Positions 35,057 through 48,137 of a stretch of 64,000 bases of DNA are shown piece after piece (the stretch's first letter is position 1; each line of letters begins with the position of its first letter). This DNA comes from Hydnum rufescens UP504 (taxonomy: Eukaryota > Basidiomycota > Agaricomycetes > Cantharellales > Hydnaceae), in assembly GCA_014904985.1 (NCBI GenBank), contig MU128975.1:124001-188000 (forward strand), given 5' to 3'. Both the position numbers and the translations under genes were made by a program. The notes under the pieces were generated by a model. The model did not search any database, was not told where the DNA came from, and was given only the letters and a program-made list of their open reading frames with translations.

Positions 35057-35891
35057 TTAGGAGATCATATTGGGGAGATTAATAGAAAACAGCCTAAGAC
35101 ATGAAATACGATGGTGGGGACGATGAGACAGTTTATGTACTGCATTGAAGACTAAAAGATATTGCTCAAATAGCTTATACTGCCAAGCATGTGGCGGAAA
35201 AATATAATGAGGCAGTATGGACAAATCCACTAATTGCGACACCAGACAGCCATAAATGAAGGCCATGTACACAGTCACAGCGAAAAGCATAGACTGACAG
35301 GAGAACATGACTCATGGCTTCCCGAGAATCTGCGGACCACGAGCACCCTAAGATCTTCTTTGTTTCGCTAGGCGCTTCACCATCAGCTGTCGCCTGTCTC
35401 CTTGTGCGCCCCGTATTTCAATATCGTCACCTGGTGCGTCCCCGGGTGCTAAAGGGCAGTGACGAGGCAGGCACTAGAAGACATGGTCAGCAGCCAAAAT
35501 ATCCACGTAAAGAATCAGGACCATATTCATGCCAGTAATATTTGTCAAAACAGAATGGCTGATCGCCAAGACGCAGGAGAAGCGCCGAAGAATCTGTGGG
35601 AGAATGGAACGGCCTGCGAAGGGAGAAAAGGCATAGATAGCGAGGGCGACATCTCTCATCTTTAGGTCCCAAATCCCAAGTATCTGCAAGGAGACACCGA
35701 CTGTTAGGGGGGAAGCCCAAAGCACACGCCGAAGAAACGAAGGGAAAACGGAATACAATAATGTTGGCCGGGTTCCTGGATAGCGCATATCCCATTTGAA
35801 AAATGGAGAAGAGACAAACTATGGTGACAGGCTTCAGAAAGACCATCACGTCAGAATGTGTCACTGCACCTATGGTAATCCAGACAGACAC
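35057..35891 (-). pseudogene. Decayed DHA1-type MFS drug/polyamine transporter
   Basis: Conserved pieces of a DHA1 transporter appear in the right order on the minus strand but in changing frames: MGYALSRNPANIIVFRF, then APLTV-like SPLTVGVSLQILGIWD followed by RDVALAIYAFSPFAGRSI (the loop after TM4 and TM5), WTNITGM-like sequence, and LFAVTVYMAFIYGCL, which in this family opens the C-terminal half. Stops and shifts separate them, and the rest of the C-terminal half is missing. It is unrelated to the MFS array at 2-15 kb. Confidence 0.55.
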
Positions 35892-36460
35892 TATTGGCGG
35901 GTCTTAGTTGCTAGAACCAGTTCCCTCCACATACACTAGTACTACAATAGCTCCCATCTGGGCGGGGAGAGATGGGTCACCTGGCCGACTCTTGCGATGA
36001 TATGTTGGATACAGAGTATTGAGCCGACAACCTCATCAGGATAGGGAATCTAGTTAATAATCATGGTGGACCAAAACGTGCGCAATGTTCCAGATCCTTC
36101 TTAGAGATGCGGCCGGCAAGAGATCTCGTTCACGGCAACAAACCAAACACGGCTGATACAGGATGACATTGGGCTCAAAGGTTCCTTCGCATTGCAAAAC
36201 CCTGAGATGACAAAAATATGTTTCGGTCGTCGATGGGGGCTCACGTGATGTTCCTTGTTTGTTTATATTTGTAGAGCCTATCATTGGAACATAAGGCGCT
36301 AGGCACACATTGATCATTTGGTCTCCACAAACTGGATTCTCGATCGCTAAAAGCCAGATCAGGCTACGTATAAAAAGGTTAATTGTCTATAACAGTGAGT
36401 CGGCAAATCCAATAAGCAGTTTTAGTCAAGTTTCCGAGGGCTGAAGTTTTTGATGCAGAA

Positions 36461-36860
36461 CCAAGTCATCTGTCACGTGCCTCATCTCTCCGAGAAATAG
36501 CCGAGACATGAGAACAAACTAAATGTGTTGTGCTTTATTTGTCCCGGGAATTCTATAGCTTGAGGAGACCTTGAGGGAATTGATAGAACCTGCCCAGGGA
36601 ATTGATCCCCCTTATCCTCATATTATCTGCTCAATCACTCCCATTACCAGTGGGGCAAAGGAGAGCCCAACCTTATAGGGTACTTTATTTCTCGACAGTG
36701 TAATATAGAGAAAAAACAGCATTGGTTCTAATTATAAGAGAAATGGTGACAGGGATCAATTCCTCGTCTCCTCACGTGATGAGATCTCTAGGATAGATAA
36801 AGCATAGTCGTCTGTCAAGTCCGTTTCTCGGAGAAATGAGGCACACGTGACAGACGACTG
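36461..36860. repeat. Candidate MITE with about 38-bp terminal inverted repeats
   Basis: The left arm (36461-36498) CCAAGTCATCTGTCACGTGC... continuing through CTCATCTCTCCGAGAAAT is matched in inverse orientation at 36822-36860 (GTTTCTCGGAGAAATGAGGC, then ACACGTGACAGACGACTGG). The arms differ by a few bases and a 2-bp gap. Inner sequences GGAATTGATC and GATCAATTCC extend the partial palindrome. Nothing is encoded. The target-site duplication is not clear. Confidence 0.5.
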
Positions 36861-39800
36861 GCCCCCAAGGGTGAATGGCATCCAAATGTGAATCTACGCC
36901 ATTAGTTTCAGAGTTTTAAAAAATTGGCCTAGCACCATACAGTAGGCATTGTGGTGAATCAGGCTCCCACCTCAGTTCTCCAAATCATACATAAATTTGT
37001 ATTCTAAAGCCAACAATTTGTACACTAGTCTCTTCATGTATTCGGGACATTCCCATAAGCTCTTCATAATACACAGGATCCGCCTGGTTATGTGCATAGT
37101 GGATTTGAGTGTCGCGGATGGTCGGAGAATTTTGTCTCAGTAAACATCACGTGACGGACACATTTTTTAGGAGGTCATTGCCCACCAGTGTATTTTCGAG
37201 ACAATAAGTGGTTCGTTATCAAGAGGCACATGTGCCTGTAACTAATTGCACTCGATCAACTATTTGTATCGAAACTCTTCGATGTGGGAACAGGTGTTCC
37301 GAAGATCTTGGGCATTTCTAAATATGCTACGTGGCCGATCCGGTGTCCGATTTCCTATTTTGGTATACACTGTTCACCCCGTTTGAGTGGGAGGAGGACC
37401 CGGAGGACTGACACTTGGCTCCCTTTACTGCGCTGGAGGATAACGTTTTTCCCTAGGATCTTGTTTCTAAATCCGAAAACAGTCACATCACGCTTCTCGG
37501 ATGAAAAGCGTCACATTTGGGAGAGGGCAAATCCCCCATGACTCAAAAGACCAGGGTACTGGCCTAGAAACTCCCTGTGCGGTGAAATTACTGTAAAGAG
37601 CTCTGAAATCCTCCAGGGCTCCCTCCAGAAAACAACGAAAACTAGGCCTAAAGTGGGGGTTTTTGAATTGTGAACCACATGAAAATCTCCAATTTCAGAA
37701 CCTGAAGAAGCCGTAAATACCGACGACAGGCCAAAATTGAAGGGCCGGTGACATCTGGCATTTGGAATCGACGCAACTTTGATCGCGAGTGTGGGAGCAT
37801 GCATAGATACGTAGGGGCGCTCAATGTCAATTCGAGCTGTAAATTGGGACGTGATTGCAGACCTACTTGGCCTGGGGAGGCGCATGCATAAGATCCGATG
37901 CTCACCGCCGTTCGCTTCCTTCTGAAAGGTTGACTGGTCCGCTACCTTGGAATCAGGTTCACCGTCGTAGCTTTCACAGGATTAGTCAGCCGAAGCTCCT
38001 TCGGCAGCGTCACAGCCACCGTTGCAATCGCGAGCGATCGGCCACGTCACGTCCGAGATAGTCCCTTGCGGAGGCAAACTACAGACAACCAACATTCTCT
38101 TCTAGAGCCGAGAAGCCCATTCGAAATCCTTGGAATCTCAATGTTTAGATGTTCACACCAGGGCCTGGGTGTACGAATACGTTAGTCACCGTCGACAGGG
38201 GGGCCTGATTCTCAGATTGTGACGGTGGTGGGATTCTATCCAGGATCTGGTTTTTCACGTTACAAGCAGCAGAAAAGCTCTGACAGTCTTTTTCAACAAA
38301 GGCCAAGTTAAGTATGTATAACGTCACGGAGAACAGAAGAAAGGTTCGAACTGTCGGGCCGGGATGTGGGAATCCCGCCTCTGGCTCACCAATAGGAAAA
38401 GAGAACGCTTAAAAGCACCTGGACCCCTATTCCGTGTGTCTCGCATTCGCCATTCGATACGCTTGTTATCGAGAAGGGAGCACCCACAGGAAGGGAGCAC
38501 CATTTCGGGTACCTATTAGTGGGTAAATCCATGGAAGAGTGGTTGCCTCGAGATATCACAATCTAGGCGAGCACATATTCAACATCGCTCAGGAGTGCAA
38601 TCGCATGCGTATAGTACGTACTCAACCAATGCTATCAGACCGATTTCGCGTCGGGGTCGGGAATATTCAGGGCAAGGAGTAGTTGTTGTTAGGGTTCCAT
38701 ATTATCCACTATGAGAGTGTGCCAAAGGGGAAGCACGTCTACGAAAGGTTCAAGATAGCAAACTCTCAGAAACTTCAGAAGTCAAGATCAGGGCGCATGA
38801 GATATCTCACCCCAGAGTTGGATTTGGAAACAGTGTGGCTGAAGTCTGAAACGGGGGGAGTACGACTACCTGCCATATGGCCCAACAATTTCAGGGGCCG
38901 CATTGCCCATCTTTTCCATGGTACCCTATCCATTCAAGTTGCTCCACCTGATGAACAAGGGATGAAGTTACGACAACTTCTGAGTCATAGACGACCCCCA
39001 GAATTCTAGTGCTCAGAGGCTTGAGAATTTTGCGGCTTGTGTTCCACGTGCATATGAAAAATCTCCAAGGACTAGTTTGGGCGGGACAGTCTAAGCGAGT
39101 CTGGAACCCGTGACTACTCAGAATTTGTCCCGAACCTTGCCTAACGATACGCGATGAGGATTTTTCAGGTATCTGGGGAATGGAATGCCGACCGCAAGTC
39201 GGCAGGCAGGACCTACAACAGTGAACTTCAGAATCAGAGCATTATGTTTTCAGACCTGATCTTTGGAGTCGTATCTTGGCTTGACGAAGAGTGTGCGGGG
39301 ATTATTCTCGTTCCGTCACAGTCAACATGGGCTCTCAGACTGTTCTAATAGGCCACATACACGGCCTGGAGAAGAACGTGGCACACTAGAGAGTGAGGGC
39401 AGAGTGGGGGCAAGAGGGCGGACGCATTTGTTTCAAGAGGGTCGTTGCATTGTCTACCCCAGGTTTGAGCCTATGTCTCACACAATTGCATATGGTCAAC
39501 AAAGAGCGACTATACCGTCATCTGCTCTGCTATCTTCTCTATTGTGGCTCGTAGTGTAATCGCCATCCAGTAACTGAAGTTCTAGTAGCCAAAGATACAG
39601 CAAGTTGCGCCGAAAGGCGTTCTGGTGCCGCACGGGACCATCCACTCCCTCGACGTCTTGGATTGTAGCATGCCTCGGCATGTGTGTAGGAGCCCCCTGT
39701 GAGTGCCCATTTGAGCATAGTGTCCTCGTCAGACGAACTCCAGGGTGGATGTTTTGGATGAGGTGCTGCTGACGCAACTAATTCCGAGTCCACTAACACT

Positions 39801-39995
39801 ATCCTAACAAGGTCGAGGTTTCGCCCGATGGTGACAGAAAGTATCTCAGTAGGCTGTCTAATATGTCAATCTATGGCTTATTGTGATAGGTAAAGCGTAC
39901 CGCTAAGGTTCCGATTGCCGATCTCTAATAGAGGATGCAATAGTTGGCCTCTGTAATAGATCCAATAATATTACATAAGCACACGACCTCGCAGC
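36861..39995. other. Gene desert, second part
   Basis: One open frame at 38683-39009 (108 codons, LTPELDLETVWLKSETGGV) reads like protein but has no recognisable family and no splice partner. CACGTGAC occurs again at 37148. I see no supportable gene. Confidence 0.4.
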
Positions 39996-42318
39996 ATGTT
40001 TGCGCCCAAGGGATTATTCAGGTCTCTCCCATGTCCAAATAGATTGTCGTGCAGCCGTGATCCGTGCCCATATTCTCATGAGTCTCCTTCGTCTCTGCCA
40101 AAGCCGCCATCTCTAGTTGCGAGTCTTCGCGCAGCTCTAGCTCCAGTGGTGAAACCAATACCATCGAGTACCTCTGTTGTCCAAATAACAAGCCCTGCAA
40201 AGGATGCTGGCCCCTCAGTCGCATCAACCTCGTCTCTAAAGCGCACTGCGGATGACATCTCAGGCAGTCCTGAGCGGAGTGTATTCACTCAACCTCCAAA
40301 GAAGCTCCAAAAAGCAGACCCAAAACCTATCCAGCCCCAGCATACCAGCGTGAGTGTCTCCTTTGTCCACTTCCTTCCCTGTTGTATGGCCACGCGAGCC
40401 TGAGTTATCTACGCAGTCTGGAGCGCCAAGAATTCAAGCATCAATCGCCCGCTCGAATGTCCCAATCCCAGTTCGGCAAACCATGCTCACGACTGTATTC
40501 GAGCACTTCAGGCAATTATACTCTGAAATCACATCCACAAATCCCGGTCTTCCTGCTCAACATGCTCTCGCGCAAGAGGTCGAGGTGTATGAGAAATCGA
40601 CTAAGATAACCTACCGAAATGTAATTCCGTCTTCTTATCTTTCGAAAATGCCTTCCACCGTTGACTCTTCCCGCTCCCCCACATGGATCAAGGCAATGAT
40701 ATCAGCCATCGCCACTATCAAGAAGAGACCCCCTCCTGACTCTAAAGACCATCCTTCGGTGGGGACCAATAGTGAAGTTGCTGTGCGGACGGCGAAATTG
40801 TCGTCTCTATCTTCGTTCGAGCTCTTGCCTTCTCATCTTGGGTCCCTTGTCCTATCTCGGGATGCTCAGATTGCTTTGGACTATGTGGTGGATGTTCCCC
40901 CTGGTACAGGCGGCGATAGGCCCAATGAAGTGGGGAACATGGTCAAGTGTGAGCGATGTGCCGCCCAATTCGTGGTTAAAGAGGATCCCCCTCGAGATCA
41001 GTGCGAATATCATTGGTCGAGGCCGTATACAACCAAGATCGACGGTGCGTGCTGCATACGGTACACTAAGTCCGAACTTATCGTCTCTACCCCAATTTGT
41101 TTAGGAGTGAAAGAAACACTCTATCGGTGCTGTTCGCAGCCAAGCGGGTCCAAAGGATGCTGAGATCGGCGTACACGTCTTCTCTGAGAAGGATCCCGAA
41201 GCACTACACTCGCGACACGCGTTCACAATCTCGGCAGATTCGTGCCGTGATGAATCTGGCGAGCCGAAACAGGGTGCACTGGACGTATGTGCTATGGATT
41301 GTGAGATGATCTATACGACGGCAGGTATGTCTGTAGCGCGGGTTTCGGTGGTCGATGGCAAAGGTGAGCGAGTATTTGACGAGCACGTGCGAATGAGTGA
41401 GGGAGTGCAGGTGCTGTGCGTTTTTGGGCCTATTTTCATTATCTGTTCGAAAAATGCTCCTGACGTGAGAGGATACACACGTGTAGAGACTTCAATACTC
41501 GGCAAGACGAAGAACCATATCAGCATTTCACATGGACAGCTAACGTTGACAACGCAGGTTCTCAGGCATATCTTCCCTCTCTGAAGCTGTTTTCGACCTC
41601 GATCACGTCCGACTTGCACTAGGGGCCTATATTGGTCCTAATACTATCGTAATTGGCCATGCGTAGGTTGCTTTGTTCTGTCCGTGGGAGCGTACTCTGA
41701 CCGCCATCGACCCAGCCTCGAGAATGACTTGAAAACTTTGCGAATGATACATGGGAAAGTCATTGACACATGTGCAGTCCGTCGCTTCCTTTTCTGTATT
41801 CACTCACTTCCCTATTGATCCAATGTCCCTACCGATGCGGGTGTCGGGATCTGTTAGATTTATCCGCACAAGATGGGGCCCCCGTATCGCCGAGCTTTGC
41901 GTGACCTGTAAGTTCCCACAGTGGAGCATCTATTGCTTTCGCCTATGAGGGAAGACGCGAGATTCAACGTCGCGCATGGAAATTATTCCTTGGTCTCCTT
42001 TCCCCTTATCACAGAGCTCGAGATTATCTTGGTCAGTTCATCCAGACAGGAGGTGGGAGCACAGGCCATTCTTCATTAGAAGACGCACGAGCTACACTTG
42101 ATTTGTGAGTGCACAGGCCTCTCCCTTTGTCCCTGCCCCACATGCATGCCCCACATCCCTGTGGCGGCCTTTCTTCCCAATATTGTCCTCCAAGCCTTTC
42201 TCTCCCTCCAGGAGATATATGACTGAGCTTCTCGCTTTGTTTGGCCTGCCTTTCATCCTCATTTAGAGTTCGTTGTTGGGTATTAGACAAGGGGGATGGG
42301 ACCCGGAAACCAAAATGA
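39996..42318 (+). CDS. REX3: RNA exonuclease 3 (DEDDh 3'-5' exonuclease)
   Basis: Nuclease of the REX1/3/4 group that trims 3' ends of structured RNAs. Nine exons (39996-40349, 40417-41044, 41105-41415, 41487-41501, 41558-41662, 41716-41776, 41858-41907, 42015-42104, 42267-42318) join in phase to about 554 residues. A CCCH finger lies at C13-x5-C19-x4-C24-x3-H28. The catalytic motifs are MDCEMIYTT (about 391), HALENDLKTLR (about 470) and GHSSLEDARATLDL (about 526), giving D, E, D, H and D of the DEDDh site. GPPYRRALRDL precedes the last motif. One extra T at about 41161 (GGATGC|T|GAGATCGGC) breaks the frame in a conserved block and is probably an error. Exon 4 is 15 nt and its downstream intron begins with GC; together they restore EGVQVLDFNTRFSGI. 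Confidence 0.92.
41502..41557 (+). other. GC-AG intron in REX3
   Basis: The donor is CTCG|GCAAGA and the acceptor AACGCAG|G, with a branch-like GCTAAC 15 nt upstream. The phase across it restores the conserved DFNTRFSGI stretch, and no GT donor does so. Confidence 0.75.
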
Positions 42319-44617
42319 GAGGGCATCTCGGCATGAGATGAATCCTTAGATGGTGGAGTTAGGTCGGACCGGGTTTTTTCGGGGTTCTAACACCCTGTAT
42401 ACCTGAGCATTACATATATCATTGTGTGCGTCGACATCAGACATTTTCATTCTCGTTTCTTCTCGATCAGCTTTTAGATAGGGAGTGATTTGCGAAAGAG
42501 TCAACGTATGAGTAAATTCCCCATTTGGTCGCCTTGGTTCACCCATGTTCTGTTCCTTTGTGGCCAGCATGGCACAACATATCCCCTCGCAAGGTAAAAG
42601 TCTCCGTTGGTTCCTGATACCCATAGGCCACGGAGTGGCGGCCGTAAGAGCTATGCAGGGTGGTCATCGCTGTTACCTAATAAGCAACCACGGTTAAAAT
42701 GGAAAAAGCCGCTGCTTTGTTTGGGGTCGTGGTTTCGTTACTCTCCTTCCCTGGAGCGGGGCCTTTACTTTGCTCAGGGGTCCTGACCCCTGGGTTGACA
42801 GGGTCCTTTGCGCTTACGGCCCTTTTTTTTTTCTTTGCACGTCCCGCGGCCATCAGATTTCTCAACCTCGTGATATGTGTGTAACTAACAAACCATTCGG
42901 CGCCCGTTTGCCCCCCCCCAATTACCGTGCGCCATTCGTCCTCTCATTTGTCATTTTTCCTTTATTCCTTTTATTTTATTCCTTTTCTGGTTCTTGGCTT
43001 TGTGCTAGTGATCCTTTTTATATATCTGTGAAATTGTTTGTTCGCTGCGTCGAGCGATCCTCCACCCCCCCTTCCTATTCTGCACCGTCACAAGGGTCAT
43101 CATTCATTCCCCATGCAGGAACCATTAATTTTCTCTTTTTTTTTTCTTTTTTAAAAAAAAAAAATATACAGTAACCAAAGAAAAAGAAAAAAAGAGGAGG
43201 GTCGGAGCTACCAGGCTGTCCCTGTGGTACAGTAACGACGAACCGACTGGGCTTGGGCCACCCTGATCCAGGCGGAAGCCAAGCAGCATCTCAGCCCGGA
43301 GCGTCAATTCTTTTTTTCGGCATTTTTCTTCCATATTTGGATGTTTGAAACAACAGGGAAAAAATAAATCAGGGTGCCCCTCCAGAGGAAAAATTTAAAA
43401 AAAACAACTATCTATCTATCAGCGTCTCTGACATGAAAAGGGGCGGGGCGAGGAAGGGGGGTGGGGCGAAGGACTGATGTGTTCCACCTCCACTTTCTAT
43501 TCGGAGGTAAGTGGCCGCGTGTTCCGGTGCTCAGGTCTTCTGAGGAATAAGTCGTTCAAGCGAGAGGAAGCCAAGGGGTGGGTAATATTGTATATTGTGT
43601 GGTCCAATGGTAATAATAAAATACAAATTCGTTCTGGTGTATAGCCGAAGAGATGGGGGAGAGGGGAGAGGGGAGGGAGGAGCATATCCGAACGCAAGAT
43701 GTCATCCAGATAGGATAGTGTACAGTACCAGGACAGCTGAAGGCTTCGATTTCTCCGTCAGAAAAAAGGATAAACTGAAAATAGATTCCAGACGCTTTGA
43801 ATGTTTCTGATCGTTTCCTCCCCGCGTGGGCTGTCAACTAATTAAATGATCCATAAAAATAACTAGAATGGCGGAACAAGGTACAAAGAAGCAAATGACA
43901 TTTAGAAAAATTTATACATAACAAGATCGATATCGCCATCTCAAATATCGAGGCACACTGTACAGAGGAACGGACGGGTATGATTACCAGGGCTGAAGCT
44001 AGTAACTAAAAAGAGAAACTCGTAATCTCGCGTTACGCTCCCCTCTCTGTGCACCCAGTTCGTCCGTGAACATACCCGCGTTTATGTATAAAAAATCGTA
44101 AAAACTGCCCTACCAAGTTGGAGAGAAAGAAAGAGAAATACCATGCCCGAAAAAAGCTCCGAGGGCATAAACTATTTCCTGGGTCTAGAATACAATATAC
44201 GAAAATCCCAAGCAACGACAAGCGAGTTCGGTGTGTACAGTATTTGGATGTTAGGTAGGGGATGCTGGGCAGTCTCGAGTAAATATTAGACAGTCCTCGT
44301 CGTGCACGGTAGTGGTGTTTTTTTAAGAAAAAAAAGATTGATAAATAACGCTCCACTCCATTCCCAGAGGCGTAGAGTTGCTAGAAATCCGATGTAGAGG
44401 AAAGACGAACGAAGACAAAGGCGGTACCCTTCTGGTGGCAGAGTGACAAGTTGTTTCGGCGGCCTCCTGAAAGACTGTTCGGCCCCGCTGACTTGCATTA
44501 ATGCCATGGTGGGAACAAGACGAAAAGCAAAGGCTGGTTCGAATTTGAAATGGGGGTTGCATATGACCCGTTTAAGCCGAGAACGTCGGGAGGCTATCGA
44601 ATCCAGGGCAATCCTTT
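42319..44617. other. Intergenic between convergent REX3 and the GATA gene
   Basis: The region holds long T and A runs (43135-43165), a CTAT microsatellite near 43408 and G-rich patches. It probably contains both 3' UTRs. No gene was found. Confidence 0.5.
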
Positions 44618-45707
44618 TTAGTACGCATAATGGGAGAAAACGTCGGGTGGCAAGGATGGCAAGGCCATGAGTGTGACGGGTGCCATATACGGTGTGGCAC
44701 CGTCCGAGCTGGTGCCGGCTGTCCCTGGCCTCGACACGAATTCATTTTGAGGTAGTTGCGGTGACATCTGTTGGTGATAGAACGAGCTCCCACCACTAGG
44801 TACACCCCCACCGCTCAAGCGAGGCGGGCTGAGGATTCCAAACGAGTCGGCCAGCGGCGTCGTTGGTAAATAAGCATATGGTCCAGAGCCACAGTGGATG
44901 GGGTCGCAACTTGGGGAGCAGTCTAATTCGTTGTACCCAAACAGAGGTGGTGGGGGTGAGGGAAGAGATAGTGAAAGGGAGGGCGATGAGGAGGATGAGG
45001 ATGAAGAGGAGAATGAGGACGCGGTGGGTGGTACGTCCATGAGAAACCAATCGCTGGAGGAATGCGTATAGGATGTTGAAGCGAATGGCCCATCGTCAAA
45101 CTGGGAGGGTGTTGAGGGGGATGACGAAGAGGATGGAGACTCCGAAGACGAGAAATCTTCTGAGGGAGCTGAGGGAGGAGTATACGTTTTGTGTGAGTGG
45201 GAGACGATGGGTTGAGTTGGCCACGGGGGGATAGAGGGGAGTTGGATGGGTGGTGCAATCTTGGAATATGATTCTGGAGACCCTAGAGTTCACTGGCTCC
45301 GACACGGGGTCCGGCCCTATGGGGAATTGGGGAATAAGCTAAAGGGGAGATTTGGAGAGGATAAGGGTGTACCTTGGGTACTGTTGGAGGTCGGACGTCC
45401 AACTTCAGTGCCGCGCGAGGTTTTGTGCGACTTGAAGTAGAGACCTGTCCAAGGCATCGTTAAGAGAGGCTTCTGCTGCTGCTGTGTGGAAGTTTTACGC
45501 ACCGCAGGCATTACATAGCTTCTCCTTGTTAGCACCGCGACGCCAAACGGGGGTTGTACAAGTACCGCAGTTGGCACACTGGGCCGAACCGTGCTGTTTG
45601 CCTGAGCCTTTGGCGCGAGTGCTAGCGGTGGCGCCCTCGAAGCTCTGGCGCTCTTCGCTTTCATGGCAGGAGAAAGTAGTGGTGGGTGGATAAGAGGAGA
45701 CCACCAT
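44618..45707 (-). CDS. GATA-type zinc-finger transcription factor
   Basis: DNA-binding regulator with a single GATA finger. Exons 45503-45707, 45373-45444 and 44618-45282 give 313 residues. The finger is C44-x2-C47-x17-C65-x2-C68 (CANCGTCTTPVWRRG, then LCNACG), completed across the first intron by LYFKSHKTSRGTEVGRP. An x17 loop is the form found in animal-like fungal GATA factors. The remaining two thirds are Ser/Pro-rich with long serine runs and probably act in activation. The start at 45707 is the first methionine, 43 residues before the finger. The first donor is GTGCGT. Which fungal GATA regulator this corresponds to (nitrogen, iron, light or development) cannot be decided here. Confidence 0.88.
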
Positions 45708-46061
45708 TTTGGCGTGGAATATGAATGGTTAGGGAATTGAATCGGAGTAAGCGAAAGGGTCTTGGAATTCAAAACGGACGTTACGACCGGATGCAAGCTC
45801 GTTTTCCTTTAGAAGAGTCCTCCTCATCGGAACACGAGCCCATTTAATTATAAACTGCCTTTATTGCCTGCTCATTTTATTTCTCTAGGCAAATTCCCGC
45901 GGCTCATCCAGACAAATGCCACCCCCCCAAACTCGGCATTGCAGAGAGAGATAGAGAGAAAAGAGATCATGTCCAACAATAATGTATTTATGTGATGCAA
46001 AGCAAAGTGTAACTCCGGGCCCGGAGAGAAAAGCGGGAGAATTAGACTAGGTCACTAGGTG
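45708..46061. promoter_or_regulatory. Upstream region of the GATA gene
   Basis: About 350 bp separate the GATA start from the stop of the next gene on the same strand. The region contains the GATA promoter and the 3' UTR of the Ser/Pro-rich gene. No specific sites are claimed. Confidence 0.4.
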
Positions 46062-48137
46062 TTAGGTTGGATGCAGATCACGTTCAGACTTGGGACGCGC
46101 CCGCGGTGTACCGGTCGAAGGTGCACTCCCTGAGATAGGGTGCGAGCGTCGGCGGGGCTCGACGGGGCGAGGAGATGCCGCCCCGGCATGTTGCGAGGGC
46201 ACCAATGGCATCGTGCCCTGGGCTCCTCCGTTTGGTACTGGACCAGATCCCCATGGGAACATAGAGCCACCGATTTGAGTTGGCAGAATGTACACTGGTT
46301 GCATGACCACCATTGGCGCCCCCATTGGGGGCGTAGGATACGAGGGATAGAAACCTGTAGGAAGGGGAGATGACGAAGCCGGCAACGGCCGTGAAGCGTG
46401 TGTGAGCGATCGTATGGACCGGGTGTCGTCGAGACGGCTCCTCGACAAATCCCCTGGCATCAAAGACTGCCGTTTCCGTAAGCTTGGATCGTCAGACTGT
46501 GCACTCGTGCTGGCAGCTGCCGAGTTTGGGGAAAGATGAGAGGGCGCGAACGTGGTAGAAGTGACAGAGGCTCGATGCGGTCGAGAGGATCCAAGAGGAC
46601 TATTAAGAGAACGAGGAGAGCTATTGGGAAAGTGGGGAGGCACGGGCGCACCTCCCCGGCGCGAGGACGAGGTATCCAGAGGGAAAGGGTGGAGAGGTGG
46701 CGATGCCCACGAACCTCTCTGGCGTGGCAATGACATTGCTTCCGGGTCCGTGGCAGAACGCCTTGTAGCAGGTTTCCGCAGCGTGCCCGCAGTCCCAGTC
46801 GAGAGTGGATCCATTTTCTGTCCGAAGTCATTCCACGCACGCACAGATGATGAGCCCCCGTCTAGCCTGAAACTTTCTCGGCGAAGGCGTGCAGCAATCA
46901 CCTCTTCCTGCAATTTCCGTTGAGCCTCCCCTTGTTGGCGTGCCCGCTCGTTTGCTTCCTCTCGCCTCCGGGCTTGTTCCTGCGCTCGTCGCCTCTCCTC
47001 TATGTTTGGTTTGGAGGTCTGCAAGGGAGGCACCTTAAGCCGTGGCGAGGATTCGATCTCAAGTTCCTCAGCGGGTGTCGAAGGGTGGACGATAAGTATG
47101 GGAGGATCAGTGTCGCCCTCCGACGAAATTGAGGCGAATCGGACACCGCGCTTGGGTGTAACCGGAGTGGCAGGCGATGGCATATTACGAGGAGATACTG
47201 GAGGAGATGAGAAAGAGGACAAAGAAAGAATCCGTGAACCTGTAGCCGCATTTACGTCCTCGTGGGATCCACGAGAATGGGATATGACTACGTAAAATAA
47301 AGAATATCAGACGCGGCGCAGGTTGTCCGGGTTTAGACACTCACATTGCATGTGAAGACGATCATCACCAACTCCGCCAAGGGCCTCCACACCTGCAGAA
47401 AACTCTAGCGCGGCAATAGGTCCTCCTGTGATGGGCGACATCGCCAGGCCTCCATTCTTGCCCCGCTGCCACATAGCATTGCGCTCCTCGAAGCCCCCAC
47501 GCTGTATCCATCGGTTAAGGCCACGACTCAATCCACCACCGTCAACTTTAACCATAGCCTCAACTTCTGGAAGCCCAAATTGTGCTTTTGGCGTCCGTCG
47601 TGGCCGAGATGTGCTCACCGACCGGAAAGATCGCTCCTCAGCGGGAGTAAATGTGTAGGTGTCGAGTCGTTTCAATAATCGTGTGCGAAGAACTTGATGC
47701 CGAAGAGTGGAAGGAACGGAAGGATGAGAATTAAATGGGTTACAAGATCGGGGGTATATAGGTTCTGAGGGGATATAAAGGAATGGATGTGGCGATAATG
47801 CTGGCTGAAGACTGCTGAGAATAAGAACATGGAGATTCGAGTGGGCAGTTGAAATTCCCACGAGAGAAGAACGCGAAGAACGAGGCGAACTATTCGCAGA
47901 ACGAGAACTTTCGGGAGTGTTAACGAAAGGTCGGACAGGCGGTGATAAGTATTCGTCTTCCGGGTCGATAAAGCTAGCGCTAGGTGGGTGGGATCGTATG
48001 CTGTGGGGAACATTCCTAGCGCTTGAATACGTCGACGGGCTTGCCGATTGTTGAGAAGATTTGGAAGAAGAGGTATCCTTTTTGCCCTTAAAAAGCGCCT
48101 TCCACTTAGGAACCGGATTTCCCGAGACACTTGCCAT
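46062..48137 (-). CDS. Ser/Pro-rich protein of unknown function
   Basis: Two exons, 47345-48137 and 46062-47287, joined by a GTGAGT...GTAG intron, give about 672 residues. The protein is largely disordered: serine-proline tracts, a KWKALFKGKKD motif near the start, a folded-looking middle (ERSFRSVSTSRPRRTPKAQFGLPEVE), a charged coiled coil (IEERRRAQEQARRREEANER) and a Pro/Met-rich stretch near the end (PPMGAPMVVMQPVYILP). I know of no function. An upstream ATG at 48302 (MLRFASSFFQRRDKPKPKETL) looks like the true N-terminus but is one base out of frame with the rest near 48220, so either an indel or a missed intron is present. Confidence 0.7.

Noticed and set aside
32600..39995. The gene desert as the centromere served by the nearby CENP-A gene
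   Set aside because: Location of a CENP-A gene says nothing about where the protein binds, and no satellite or retroelement array is visible.
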